NCBI GenBank assembly: GCA_028285035.1
Contig: JANQQF010000120.1
Coordinates: 124,001-188,000 of the forward strand
Direction: 5' to 3'
Source: Phycisphaerae bacterium
GTDB lineage: Bacteria > Chloroflexota > Anaerolineae > 4572-78 > J111
Length of the DNA stretch: 64,000 bases
This document shows positions 50,532 through 59,795 of this stretch, one piece after another. The notes under the pieces were generated by a model. It did not search any database. It had not been told where the DNA came from and was given only the letters and a program-made list of their open reading frames with translations. The number at the start of each line of letters is the position of its first letter. Within the stretch, counting starts at the first letter, position 1. Both the position numbers and the translations under genes were made by a program.

Positions 50532-52898
50532 ATGAGTTATGCTATGAGCAAAGATCAATTAACATCAACTGAACCTAAGCGATCAAGAATAACAACAACC
50601 TTGCCTTTTTGGCAGCAGCTACGTTGGACATTGATTATTAGTCTAATTCTATTTGCAATCATTCCCCTGTTTGTTATCTTGCCAGTCATTTTGAATCGTA
50701 TCCAAAATCAAACCCAGATACAAGTGGAACGACAGCTTACCTCCGTCGCCCAATTGAAAATTGATGAGATTGATCTTTGGTTGGATAGCAGTCAATCTAT
50801 TCTTGCTTTGGTCCTGGCAAATCCAATTACACGAGACGAGGTGCTTTCTATTTTAAGGGAGGATCCAACGCAAGCGCCTTCAATTGAACAACTCCTGCAA
50901 AACCCAATCAATGATACATTGAGGCAAAAGTTTATCGTCCAGACTGCCTTTGAAGAATTTTTTATATATACGAGGGAAGGGTTGATTATTGCTAGTTCTG
51001 ACTCAGATCAAATTGGAAAGCTCGTGACAACCCAACCTTACTTTGCCAATAGCTTAAGCAGCCAGGTGATACAGTCACCTTACTATGAAATAGGTCGTGG
51101 TGGCTTGACGATGGTGGTAACACTACCTTTGGTGGATCCAGCTACGAATCAAAATTCAGGTGTTTTAGCCGGACGCTTAAATTTAGGTACATTAGGCGAT
51201 ATTATGAAGGAGCAAACGGGCTTAGGGGAGAGTAGCGAAACCTATTTGGTCAGTCTTGAAAATAATTATTTAGTGACCCCCAGTCGATTTGAAGCTGAAG
51301 GCTATACGCTTACCCGAGCCTATCGAAGTACTGGAATTGACCGAGCCTTGCGCGGTGAAGATGGGGTTGATACCTATTTAGATTATCAGGATTCACCGGA
51401 GTTAGTGATTGGTGTCTATCGCTGGTTGCCCCGCCTACAAGTGGCGATGTTGGCTGAGGTTAATCAAGCTGACGCTTTAATTTTATTTGATCAAGTAAGT
51501 AACTTAAGCCTGATTTTAATGGGCGTCTTTGTTTTGGCTGCTGGCATCGTTGGAGTTTATGTGGCGGGCCGAATATCCAAACCAATTACCACCTTAACCG
51601 AGGTTGCAACACAGATTAGTCAAGGTGACTTTCAGCAACAGGCTAAAATTAGTCAACGGAATGAGATTGGGGTTTTGGCAACGGCATTTAATACGATGAC
51701 CGGACAACTACGAGATTTTATTGACTCTTTGGAGGAGCGGGTCAGGGTCCGAACGCAAGGGTTAGAAGCTGTGGCTGGCTTGAGCGAACGTTTAAGTGCT
51801 ATTTTGAGTGTTAATGAACTTTCTGCAGGAATTGTTAATCAAATTCAAGAGGAATTTGGCTATTATTATGCTCATATTTATCTAATTGATGATAGCGGTA
51901 AACGATTGGTAATGGCTGAAGGTACAGGTCTAGCCGGGAGTGAGATGAAAGCTGCCGGACATAGTATCTCTCTTGAGGCTCAGACAAGTTTGGTGGCCCG
52001 TGCTGCCCGTACGGGTCAGATCGTTAGAGTGGACAATGTTCGTGAAGCTGAAGACTGGTTGGCTAACCCACTCTTGCCAGATACTCATTCTGAAATGGCA
52101 ATCCCGATTATCTTAGAAAGTAAAGTTGTTGGTGTGTTTGATGTACAAGAGGATCAGGTTGCTGCTTTTGATGATGGTGATGAGACCCTCCTTCGTATCT
52201 TGGCTGGACAGGTTGCGGTTGCTATTCGTAATGCTCGTCTCTTTGAGCAAATTGAGAGAACGCTAGACCAAACACGAGCGGCTCAAGAACGCTACACGAT
52301 TGAAGCTTGGGAAAAAGTGCAACAGGGTTCAGCCGAGAATCAATACCTGTATGCTCGCCCAGATGCAGCGCCTCTCAATGAATCTAAGCAGCAGCTTATG
52401 GATGGCGTTTTTTGGCAAACTATTAATCAAAAACAATTGGTGACGATCCCGATTGATGATAAACAAGCCGATTTAGTCGCTACACCGATTACATTAAATA
52501 ATCAAACAATTGGAGCCATACAAATTCATCCTGATAATCATCAACAAAGTTGGTCTGATGAAGATATGACCTTAATACAGGCAGTGCTTGATCAATTTGC
52601 CCAAACCGCCGAGAATTTACGGTTGTTTGATGAAACCCGCCAGAATGCGGCCCGTCAAAAATTATTGGCCGATGTGGGGGATCGTCTTCGCCGAGCCAAC
52701 AATATGGAAAGCTTGATGAAGACGGGGCTTGAGGAAATTAGCAAAGTACTCGGAGCCAGACGAGCCTTGGTTCGCTTGGGGTCAGAGGCGGAACTGACCA
52801 GTAATACACCCGTGGTCACACAATCGATGACAAATGGACATGTCGACTCGCACACAGAGTCCGCTTCGCCAGAGGTAGAGTCGAACGATGAGTCTTGA
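50532..52898 (+). CDS. transmembrane Cache-HAMP-GAF sensor without output domain
   Basis: 788 aa. Helix ~38-60 after a polar N-terminus, double-Cache ectodomain ~62-325 (FFIYTREGLIIASS, LVSLENNYLVTPSRF), helix ~330-352, HAMP ~355-405 (ITTLTEVATQISQGDFQQQA), GAF ~435-585, degenerate GAF-like ~600-705, and a divergent form of the shared module (LLADVGDRLRRANNMESLM), ending with a long acidic tail containing NGHVDSH. AGGAG sits 6 bp before the ATG at 50532; a TTG frame from 50502 is rejected. Paired with the NMT1/THI5-like lipoprotein upstream and followed by the second giant PAS protein. Confidence 0.87.
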   Translation: MSYAMSKDQLTSTEPKRSRITTTLPFWQQLRWTLIISLILFAIIPLFVILPVILNRIQNQTQIQVERQLTSVAQLKIDEIDLWLDSSQSILALVLANPITRDEVLSILREDPTQAPSIEQLLQNPINDTLRQKFIVQTAFEEFFIYTREGLIIASSDSDQIGKLVTTQPYFANSLSSQVIQSPYYEIGRGGLTMVVTLPLVDPATNQNSGVLAGRLNLGTLGDIMKEQTGLGESSETYLVSLENNYLVTPSRFEAEGYTLTRAYRSTGIDRALRGEDGVDTYLDYQDSPELVIGVYRWLPRLQVAMLAEVNQADALILFDQVSNLSLILMGVFVLAAGIVGVYVAGRISKPITTLTEVATQISQGDFQQQAKISQRNEIGVLATAFNTMTGQLRDFIDSLEERVRVRTQGLEAVAGLSERLSAILSVNELSAGIVNQIQEEFGYYYAHIYLIDDSGKRLVMAEGTGLAGSEMKAAGHSISLEAQTSLVARAARTGQIVRVDNVREAEDWLANPLLPDTHSEMAIPIILESKVVGVFDVQEDQVAAFDDGDETLLRILAGQVAVAIRNARLFEQIERTLDQTRAAQERYTIEAWEKVQQGSAENQYLYARPDAAPLNESKQQLMDGVFWQTINQKQLVTIPIDDKQADLVATPITLNNQTIGAIQIHPDNHQQSWSDEDMTLIQAVLDQFAQTAENLRLFDETRQNAARQKLLADVGDRLRRANNMESLMKTGLEEISKVLGARRALVRLGSEAELTSNTPVVTQSMTNGHVDSHTESASPEVESNDES

Positions 52899-52914
52899 TG
52901 TAAGGATATAGCTT

Positions 52915-55900
52915 ATGCCAGCAGCACCTATTCCAGACAACGAATTTAATCGCATTATGGCCTTACAGGCCTTGAATATTTTGGATACGCCGCCTGAGGA
53001 GCGCTTTGATCGGGTGACTCGATTGGCGACCAAATTTTTTGATGTGCCTGTCGCCCTCGTTAGCTTGGTGGACAGTGACCGACAATGGTTCAAGTCCTGT
53101 CAAGGCTTGGATGTGTCCGAGATGCCTCGGGCCATTTCCTTCTGTGCCCATGCCATTCTTCAGGATGAGGTTTTGGTGGTGTCAGATGCTCGGCTGGATC
53201 CTCGTTTTGCTGACAATCCTGTTGTAACAGATGAACCCTATGTGGTTTTTTATGCGGGCTGTCCATTGGTGACGACGGATGGGAGTAAGGTGGGGACATT
53301 GTGCTTGGTGGGGCTTGAACCCCGCACAATGACTCCAGAAGAGATTGAGACTCTTCGAGACTTGGCCCAGATTGTTATGTCTGAACTCAATCTGACAGAA
53401 GCAAGCACCTTACAAGCAAAATCGGCTGAGGCTCTACAACTGACTCAATTTTCGGTGGATAGTGCCCCACAGGCCATATTGTGGATCGATGAAGCAGCAC
53501 AGGTCTTAAATGCGAATGAAGGGGCCTGTGTGCAGTTGGGCTATAGCCGTGAAGAATTGCTTCAGCTAACGATTGCTGATTTTGATCCGAATTTTACGGA
53601 AGAGATTTTTTCAGACGTCTGGCAAAACCTGCGTCAACACCAGTCAATCACACTTGAGGTGATACATCAGCGGAAAGATGGCAGCCAGTTTCCTGTCGAT
53701 TTAACCATGAACTTCTTGGAGTATGAGGGGCAAGAATATCTCTTTGCTTTTGCTACAGACATAACCAAACGAAAACAAGCTGAAGAAGAACGACAACGAT
53801 TGAGTAATATTCTGGAGACAACCATCGATTGGGTCTCGATGGCGACGCCTGATGGAAAACTAATGTATGTTAATCGGGGTGGACGTGAAATGTTGGGGCT
53901 GGATCTAGAGGAAGATATTACCCAGACCCATATTTCAGAGTACTACCCTAAGCGAGTATTACCATTTATGAAATCGGAGGTCTTACCAACGGCGGTTAAA
54001 GAGGGGGCTTGGAGTGGTGAAAATGCATTATTAAACCGAGATGGTCAAGAAATACCGGTCTTGCAGGTCGTCACTGCCCAGCGTTCCGCTGATGGTACGG
54101 TTGAATATCTTGCAACCATCATGCGCGATATCACCAAGCGGAAACAAGTAGAAGATGCCTTACAACAAACCAGCACGGTGATTGAGAATAGTCCCGTTGT
54201 GTTATTCCGCTGGCGGATCGTTGAGGGTGAGGATTTACCTGTAGAGTATGTGTCAGAGAATATTCGTCGTTTTGGTTATACCCCAGAGGAATTAACATCG
54301 GGTACTACCCCCTTCGCTAGTATTATTTATCCAGATGATAGAGAACCAATACGCCAGGAGTTGGCTGAACATTTAGCCAGTGGCGTGAACGAGTTTACCC
54401 AAGAGTATCGGTTGTTGACCAAAGATGGTGATGTACGCTGGACTGATGATCGCACGGTGGTAGAGCGAGATGCTGAGGGGAAGGTCACCCATATTCAAGG
54501 GATTGTCTTGGATATCACCGAGCGAAAACAAACAGAAATGGTGCTTCAAGAGAATGAAGCTTTACTAGATGAGGCCCAACGGATTGCCAACTTGGGGGTC
54601 TGGACGTGGGATGTGGCTACGGACAAGGTGACGTGGACTGATCCTTTATATGAGATGTTTAAGATACCGAAACAACCCAACCTTTCTCTCGAAAGTTATG
54701 CGAACGTCATTCACCCAGATGATCGGGGATGGGTGCTTGAAACGATTCAGACTGCTATGGGGGCTGGTGATGCGACATACACCTTTGAACATCGGGCGGT
54801 GTTGCCTGATGGTGAAATCCGTGATGTATCTATCTACGGGCGGATTTTTCGGAACAAGACCGGCGAACCAACGCGGTTGATCGGAGTAGCTCAAGATATT
54901 ACAGAACGGACTCGAATTGAGCAGGAATTGATGGAAAGCCGAGATCGCTTTGAATTAGCGGTCGCCGGGGCGAATGATGGGATCTGGGACTGGAATTTGC
55001 AAACAAATGTAGCCTATCTATCCCCACGATGGAAAGCGATCATCGGTTATACAGATGATGAATTGCCGAATGATTTTTCATCCTTTGAGGGGCATTTACA
55101 TCCCGATGATCGTGATAAGGTGTTTGATCGTTTGAACAAGTATTTGGAGGGAGAGGTCGATACCTATGAGGTTGAGTTCCGTCAGCGACATAAAGATGGA
55201 GAATATCGTTGGGTGTTGGCCCGGGGAAGTGCCTTACGAGATAGCGAAGGTAAACCTTATCGAATGGCTGGTTCACATTCAGATATTACCGAACGGAAGC
55301 AGACAGCAGAAGCATTGCGATTTAGTGAAGAGCGTTTAGAACTGGCCACGGTTAACAGTAAAGTAGGGATTTGGGACTGGGATATTGTTAATGGAACGTT
55401 GTACTGGTCACCACAATTTAAAGCGAGTTTAGGGTATGGTGATGAGTTAGAGGTAACGTTTGAAACCTTTGCTGATTTGTTGCATCCAGATGATACAGAT
55501 ACGAGTGGTGCCTTGGATGCGCATTTGAAAGAGGGGGTACCATACAGTCTCGAACAACGGATGCGACACAAATCTGGTGATTATCATTGGTATCGAGTGG
55601 AAGGCCAGGCCACGTTTGATGAGCAGGGCCAGCCTTTACGGATGATTGGAACAGGCATTGACATCACCGAGCGGAAACAAGCAGAACTTGCGTTACAGGA
55701 GAATGAGAGCCTTCTTGAAGAAGCCCAACGGGTGGCTAATTTGGGGGTTTGGACCTGGGATGTGGCTACAGATGAGGTGACGTGGACCGAGCCTTTGTTT
55801 GAAATGTTTAAAATGCCAAAGCAATCAGACCTTTCTCTGGAAAGCTACGCTAATGTCATTCATCCCGAGGATCGGGAGCGGGTGCTGGGTGCGATTCAGA

Positions 55901-58860
55901 CCGCGATGGGGGCTGGTGATGCAACCTATACCTTTGAGCATCGAGCGGTCTTGCCTGACGATGAAATTCGTGATGTATCTATCTTCGGTCGGATTTTTCG
56001 GAATAAGGCTGGGGAGCCGGTTCGCTTAATTGGAGTGGCTCAGGATATAACCGAACAAAAAGAAGCAGAAGCCGCCGTACAAGTAAGTGAGGCTCGTTAT
56101 CGCGATCTCTATGAAAATGCCCTCTTGGCCTACATTACGGCGAATGCTAAAGGCGAGATTGAACTGGTCAATGCTGAAACAAGTCAGATGTTAGGCTATC
56201 CACGTGAAGCCTTGATCGGGCGGCCCGTTTTTGAGTTTTGTGCGGATAATCAGTTTGGTAAACCTCGTGCTTATGAGTTTGCTCAACGAATTAATACAGG
56301 TGAGGGTCTTGTTAATCAGGAAGAAATACAGTTTCAACGGGCAGATGGGACCTTGATCTGGGTTAATTTAAGCCTCCAACCGATTATAGACCCCGAGCTA
56401 AATCAGGTGATCGGGCGACAAGCTGTTCTGGAGGATGTAACCGCTCGCAAGGCATTGGAGGAAGTACTTCAAATTCGAACCCAGGCCATTGAGGCCAGTG
56501 TCGAGCCACTTTCAATTGCTGATGCGCGTCAACCTGATATGCCTTTGATTTATGTCAATCCAGCTTTTGAACGGGTGACAGGATATACAGCCGAAGAAGT
56601 CATTGGCAAAAACTGTCGCTTCTTACAAGGGGATGATCGGGATCAGCCTGAATTGGAAACATTGCGTGCCGCTATCAAAGAAGGTACAGCCTGTGTTGTC
56701 ACCTTACGAAATTATCGTAAAGATGGCACTCTATTTATCAATGAACTAAAAATGTCCCCAGTTTATAATGAACAAGGTGAACTAACATACTTCTTGGGTT
56801 CGCAAAGTGATGTGACCGAGCGATTACAGGCCGAAGAGTCCCTGCGAGAAAGTGAGGCTCAATTTAGACAAACATTGGCGGCACTTCCGGTCGGGGTGGC
56901 TGTTTCACAGGTAGGCGGCTCAGTTTTGTATGCGAATGAAGCATATGCTGAATTTTTTGGCGGTACAGTTGAAGACGTGATGCAGCGACACGCCACAAAG
57001 TTTTATACCGACTCAACCGACCGTGAAAAGCTATTGGCTGATTTAAAGAAACAGGGTTTTGTTAGGAATCTTGAATTACAATTCAATCGGATGGACAACA
57101 CCCCGGTCTGGGGCACGATCTCAATGTATCCAATTATCTATAATAGTGAGCCTTCGTTGCTATCGGTATTTTACGATTTGACGGAACGAAGAGAGGCTGA
57201 AGTTGAGCGGGAACAGTTGTTGGCTGAGAGTGAAATACAATCACAACGACTGACCTTGCTTTACCAAATGGGCCAAGATTTGGCTATCGCTGAGAATGAA
57301 CAAACGATGTTCAACATTACAGCCCAAACCATCGCTCAGATGTTTGGTAGCAGTCGGGGGAGCGTGGCTTTGCTAGATGAAACGCGGAGCCATTTTGAAA
57401 TTTTGGCCCTCAAAGGAAATGAAGCCATTCCAGTTGGCGCACAGTTGTCTATGGATGGCACCATGTTAGGTGAAGTGGTTCGCCAAAATCAGACCTTGGT
57501 GGCTGATAATTTTGAGGCTGAGGAATGGCGAAATTATCTTGATATTCAAGGCTTGAGCCAACAAGGCTTGCGTTCTTGTATGGATACGCCGATACGCGCT
57601 GGTAACCAGGTGATTGGTACACTCAACGTTGCCTCCAATCAACCGAATGGTTACTCTCAACAGGATGAAAGTTTGATTGGACAGGTTGCAGCCTTACTCT
57701 CCTCAGCAATCGAAAATCGTAGATTATTTGAACGGCAACAAGAGATTGTGATTGAGACCGAAGAGCAAGCCCAACGTTTGGCGTTTCTCAATGATATGAG
57801 CCGTGATTTGAATCAAACGGCCACAACTGATGAAGTCTATCAGGTGGCTGCGCGTTATGTGAGCCAAATTGTCTCGGCAGATCGGGTTAGCGTCGGTCTA
57901 TTAAACGAAATCTCGAATCAAATAGAAATATTTGTTTTGGATGAAAAGATAGGTCTCAATCCAGCCAACATTTATGCGGATCGAGGCAGCACCATTATCG
58001 GCCAAGTTTTTGAAACAAGGCAGATGACTGTCACCCTTGATACCTCCCAGAGCGAACTTTCTCAGGCACTTACTAGGCAGGGCTATTTATCCTCAATCGT
58101 GACGCCTCTCATTTCGGGCGAACGCATTCTAGGAACCCTTAACATTGGCAGTGAGCAGATCAATGCCTACCAAGAACGAGAGCAACAACTCGCTCAACAG
58201 CTTGCCTCATTGATTGCGACAACTCTTGTGAGCCGAGAAAGTTTAGCTGAAACACAAGCCACGCTCACCGAACTCGAAGAGATCCAGCGTCGCTATACCT
58301 TGGAGGCCTGGGAGGACTATCGGGTTAAAGTTGCCCAAAAAGGGTTTGAAAAAGTTGAGAATGCGATTATCCCCCTTGATGAAGCGCGGCTCCCGGCTGA
58401 GGCTTATGAGGCCGTTAGCCAGAAAAAACCTATCCTCAAGACGCCAAATGGCGCTTCTGAAACAGATGGTGACTCCACAAAACTGGTTGTTCCACTTACC
58501 CTTCAAAATGAAATCATTGGGATTTTAGGATTAGAGGACCCAGCCAGTGAGCAACCGTGGACAGAAGATGAGGTTAGATTGGTCGAATCGATCGTGGAGC
58601 AGATGGTGTTGAGCGCTGAAACCCTCCGTCTGTTTGAGGAAACGCAACAGAAGGCGGCCCAACAGCAAACCATTCGTGAAATTACAGAAAAGATGCGCTC
58701 TGCGGTAGATTTTGAAGAACTGGTTCGATTTACGGCAGAGGCATTGGGTGATCGTCTTGCTGTCGACTATAGCTTTGTTGAGCTTAACTCAACCCCATCT
58801 GAAATGACGTCAAGCTCCAATGGTTATCATAGTAGAGAAGCGCACGAGGAATCAAAATAA
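52915..58860 (+). CDS. giant GAF/PAS/LOV sensor without output domain
   Basis: 1981 aa, soluble. Order: N-terminal GAF 1-165 (ALNILDTPPEERFDRVT, CAHAI), then ten PAS domains to ~1430. The ninth PAS is a LOV domain ~1182-1305 with GKNCRFLQGDD (Cys1234), RNYRKDGTLF and FLGSQSDVT. PAS 4 (~545-665) and PAS 7 (~925-1045) are recent duplicates, sharing GVWTWDVATD and AMGAGDATYTFEHRAVLP. Two GAF domains (~1440-1615, ~1620-1785), a degenerate GAF-like region, the shared IREITEKMRSAVDFEEL module and a tail with NGYH complete it. No catalytic output is visible. AAGGA precedes the ATG. It mirrors the 34614 protein, but with the PAS count expanded. Confidence 0.88.
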   Translation: MPAAPIPDNEFNRIMALQALNILDTPPEERFDRVTRLATKFFDVPVALVSLVDSDRQWFKSCQGLDVSEMPRAISFCAHAILQDEVLVVSDARLDPRFADNPVVTDEPYVVFYAGCPLVTTDGSKVGTLCLVGLEPRTMTPEEIETLRDLAQIVMSELNLTEASTLQAKSAEALQLTQFSVDSAPQAILWIDEAAQVLNANEGACVQLGYSREELLQLTIADFDPNFTEEIFSDVWQNLRQHQSITLEVIHQRKDGSQFPVDLTMNFLEYEGQEYLFAFATDITKRKQAEEERQRLSNILETTIDWVSMATPDGKLMYVNRGGREMLGLDLEEDITQTHISEYYPKRVLPFMKSEVLPTAVKEGAWSGENALLNRDGQEIPVLQVVTAQRSADGTVEYLATIMRDITKRKQVEDALQQTSTVIENSPVVLFRWRIVEGEDLPVEYVSENIRRFGYTPEELTSGTTPFASIIYPDDREPIRQELAEHLASGVNEFTQEYRLLTKDGDVRWTDDRTVVERDAEGKVTHIQGIVLDITERKQTEMVLQENEALLDEAQRIANLGVWTWDVATDKVTWTDPLYEMFKIPKQPNLSLESYANVIHPDDRGWVLETIQTAMGAGDATYTFEHRAVLPDGEIRDVSIYGRIFRNKTGEPTRLIGVAQDITERTRIEQELMESRDRFELAVAGANDGIWDWNLQTNVAYLSPRWKAIIGYTDDELPNDFSSFEGHLHPDDRDKVFDRLNKYLEGEVDTYEVEFRQRHKDGEYRWVLARGSALRDSEGKPYRMAGSHSDITERKQTAEALRFSEERLELATVNSKVGIWDWDIVNGTLYWSPQFKASLGYGDELEVTFETFADLLHPDDTDTSGALDAHLKEGVPYSLEQRMRHKSGDYHWYRVEGQATFDEQGQPLRMIGTGIDITERKQAELALQENESLLEEAQRVANLGVWTWDVATDEVTWTEPLFEMFKMPKQSDLSLESYANVIHPEDRERVLGAIQTAMGAGDATYTFEHRAVLPDDEIRDVSIFGRIFRNKAGEPVRLIGVAQDITEQKEAEAAVQVSEARYRDLYENALLAYITANAKGEIELVNAETSQMLGYPREALIGRPVFEFCADNQFGKPRAYEFAQRINTGEGLVNQEEIQFQRADGTLIWVNLSLQPIIDPELNQVIGRQAVLEDVTARKALEEVLQIRTQAIEASVEPLSIADARQPDMPLIYVNPAFERVTGYTAEEVIGKNCRFLQGDDRDQPELETLRAAIKEGTACVVTLRNYRKDGTLFINELKMSPVYNEQGELTYFLGSQSDVTERLQAEESLRESEAQFRQTLAALPVGVAVSQVGGSVLYANEAYAEFFGGTVEDVMQRHATKFYTDSTDREKLLADLKKQGFVRNLELQFNRMDNTPVWGTISMYPIIYNSEPSLLSVFYDLTERREAEVEREQLLAESEIQSQRLTLLYQMGQDLAIAENEQTMFNITAQTIAQMFGSSRGSVALLDETRSHFEILALKGNEAIPVGAQLSMDGTMLGEVVRQNQTLVADNFEAEEWRNYLDIQGLSQQGLRSCMDTPIRAGNQVIGTLNVASNQPNGYSQQDESLIGQVAALLSSAIENRRLFERQQEIVIETEEQAQRLAFLNDMSRDLNQTATTDEVYQVAARYVSQIVSADRVSVGLLNEISNQIEIFVLDEKIGLNPANIYADRGSTIIGQVFETRQMTVTLDTSQSELSQALTRQGYLSSIVTPLISGERILGTLNIGSEQINAYQEREQQLAQQLASLIATTLVSRESLAETQATLTELEEIQRRYTLEAWEDYRVKVAQKGFEKVENAIIPLDEARLPAEAYEAVSQKKPILKTPNGASETDGDSTKLVVPLTLQNEIIGILGLEDPASEQPWTEDEVRLVESIVEQMVLSAETLRLFEETQQKAAQQQTIREITEKMRSAVDFEELVRFTAEALGDRLAVDYSFVELNSTPSEMTSSSNGYHSREAHEESK

Positions 58861-58905
58861 TGATCTCTAGAACAAGAACAAGTACTCGTAAAGGTTAAGA
58901 ATTAA

Positions 58906-59769
58906 ATGGATATCATATACAAACTACCTAAATTGAAACGTTACGCTCATTTAATCATTGGCTTGGGAATAATTATAGTGATCAGTAGCTGTAGTGCTGC
59001 CGCCGCTACTGAATCCCCAGCCGAGGTGGCTGCCCCGCAGGCACAAGTTGTGCTTAAGGTGTCTGGCTCTGGTGGAACAACACCCATTGTTGCGGCCTTA
59101 GCACCCATTTTTGAAGCCGCCACACCTGGCTATCGAATTGAGCCCTTGACTGGCTCTGGTACAGGTGGCGGGGTTAAAGGGGTATTGAGTGGTGGTTTGG
59201 ATGTCGCGGCGATGGGGCGTGCCCCCAAAGAAGAAGAGGCGGCCCAACTTGAATTTTATTCGTTTGGCTACGGCTCGGAGATCCCTGTTGCGCATGGTGA
59301 TATAGCCATTAGTGATTTGACCAGTGCTCAACTGACGGCTATTTTCGCCGGGGAGATCACCAACTGGTCTGAGGTCGGTGGTCCTGATCAGCCCATTATT
59401 GTCTATACCCGGAGGTCCGACTCGACCCACACCAAAATGATCCGAGAAGCCTTTTTTGGAGAGGCCTCCTTTATCGAAACCGCCCAAGCCCTGCCTGGGA
59501 TGGGGGATATGATTAGCGCGGTGGAAGGCACCCCAGGAAGTATCGGATATGTCAATTGGCCTACTGCTGTGGCCAAAGAATCATATCTAACCCCAATTGC
59601 AGTCAATGGCCTAACATTTGATGCATCAGCCTATTCAGCCAAGTTAGAGATTGGCATTGCCTACCTGCCCGATCGTGAAGCTGATGTACAACCCCTACTT
59701 GAGTGGCTGGATTCTGAGCAGGGGCAGTCGATGTTACGTGAATTTGGTGTTGTTTCAACGTCTAATTGA
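58906..59769 (+). CDS. PstS-like phosphate-binding lipoprotein
   Basis: 287 aa. Lipobox VISSC (Cys29). PBP-like fold of PstS: LKVSGSGGTTPIVAAL, EPLTGSGTGGGVKGVLSGGLDVAAMGR with the Ser/Thr-rich phosphate loop, ISDLTSAQLTAIFAGEITNW, YTRRSDSTHTKMI and PGSIGYVNW. These features support phosphate or a related oxyanion as ligand. PstABC and PhoU are absent, and the next gene is a Cache-HAMP-GAF sensor 26 bp downstream. It therefore looks like a sensor-dedicated binding protein. It is shorter than many PstS proteins but complete. Confidence 0.87.
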   Translation: MDIIYKLPKLKRYAHLIIGLGIIIVISSCSAAAATESPAEVAAPQAQVVLKVSGSGGTTPIVAALAPIFEAATPGYRIEPLTGSGTGGGVKGVLSGGLDVAAMGRAPKEEEAAQLEFYSFGYGSEIPVAHGDIAISDLTSAQLTAIFAGEITNWSEVGGPDQPIIVYTRRSDSTHTKMIREAFFGEASFIETAQALPGMGDMISAVEGTPGSIGYVNWPTAVAKESYLTPIAVNGLTFDASAYSAKLEIGIAYLPDREADVQPLLEWLDSEQGQSMLREFGVVSTSN

Positions 59770-59795
59770 AAGATTGATTTTTGAAGGAGTCTAAG

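Noticed and set aside
34614..58860. Hidden kinase or GGDEF domain at the C-terminus of the giant sensors
   Set aside because: No H-box, N/G1/G2 boxes or GG[DE]EF could be found; the chains end in the shared GAF-like module and a polar tail.
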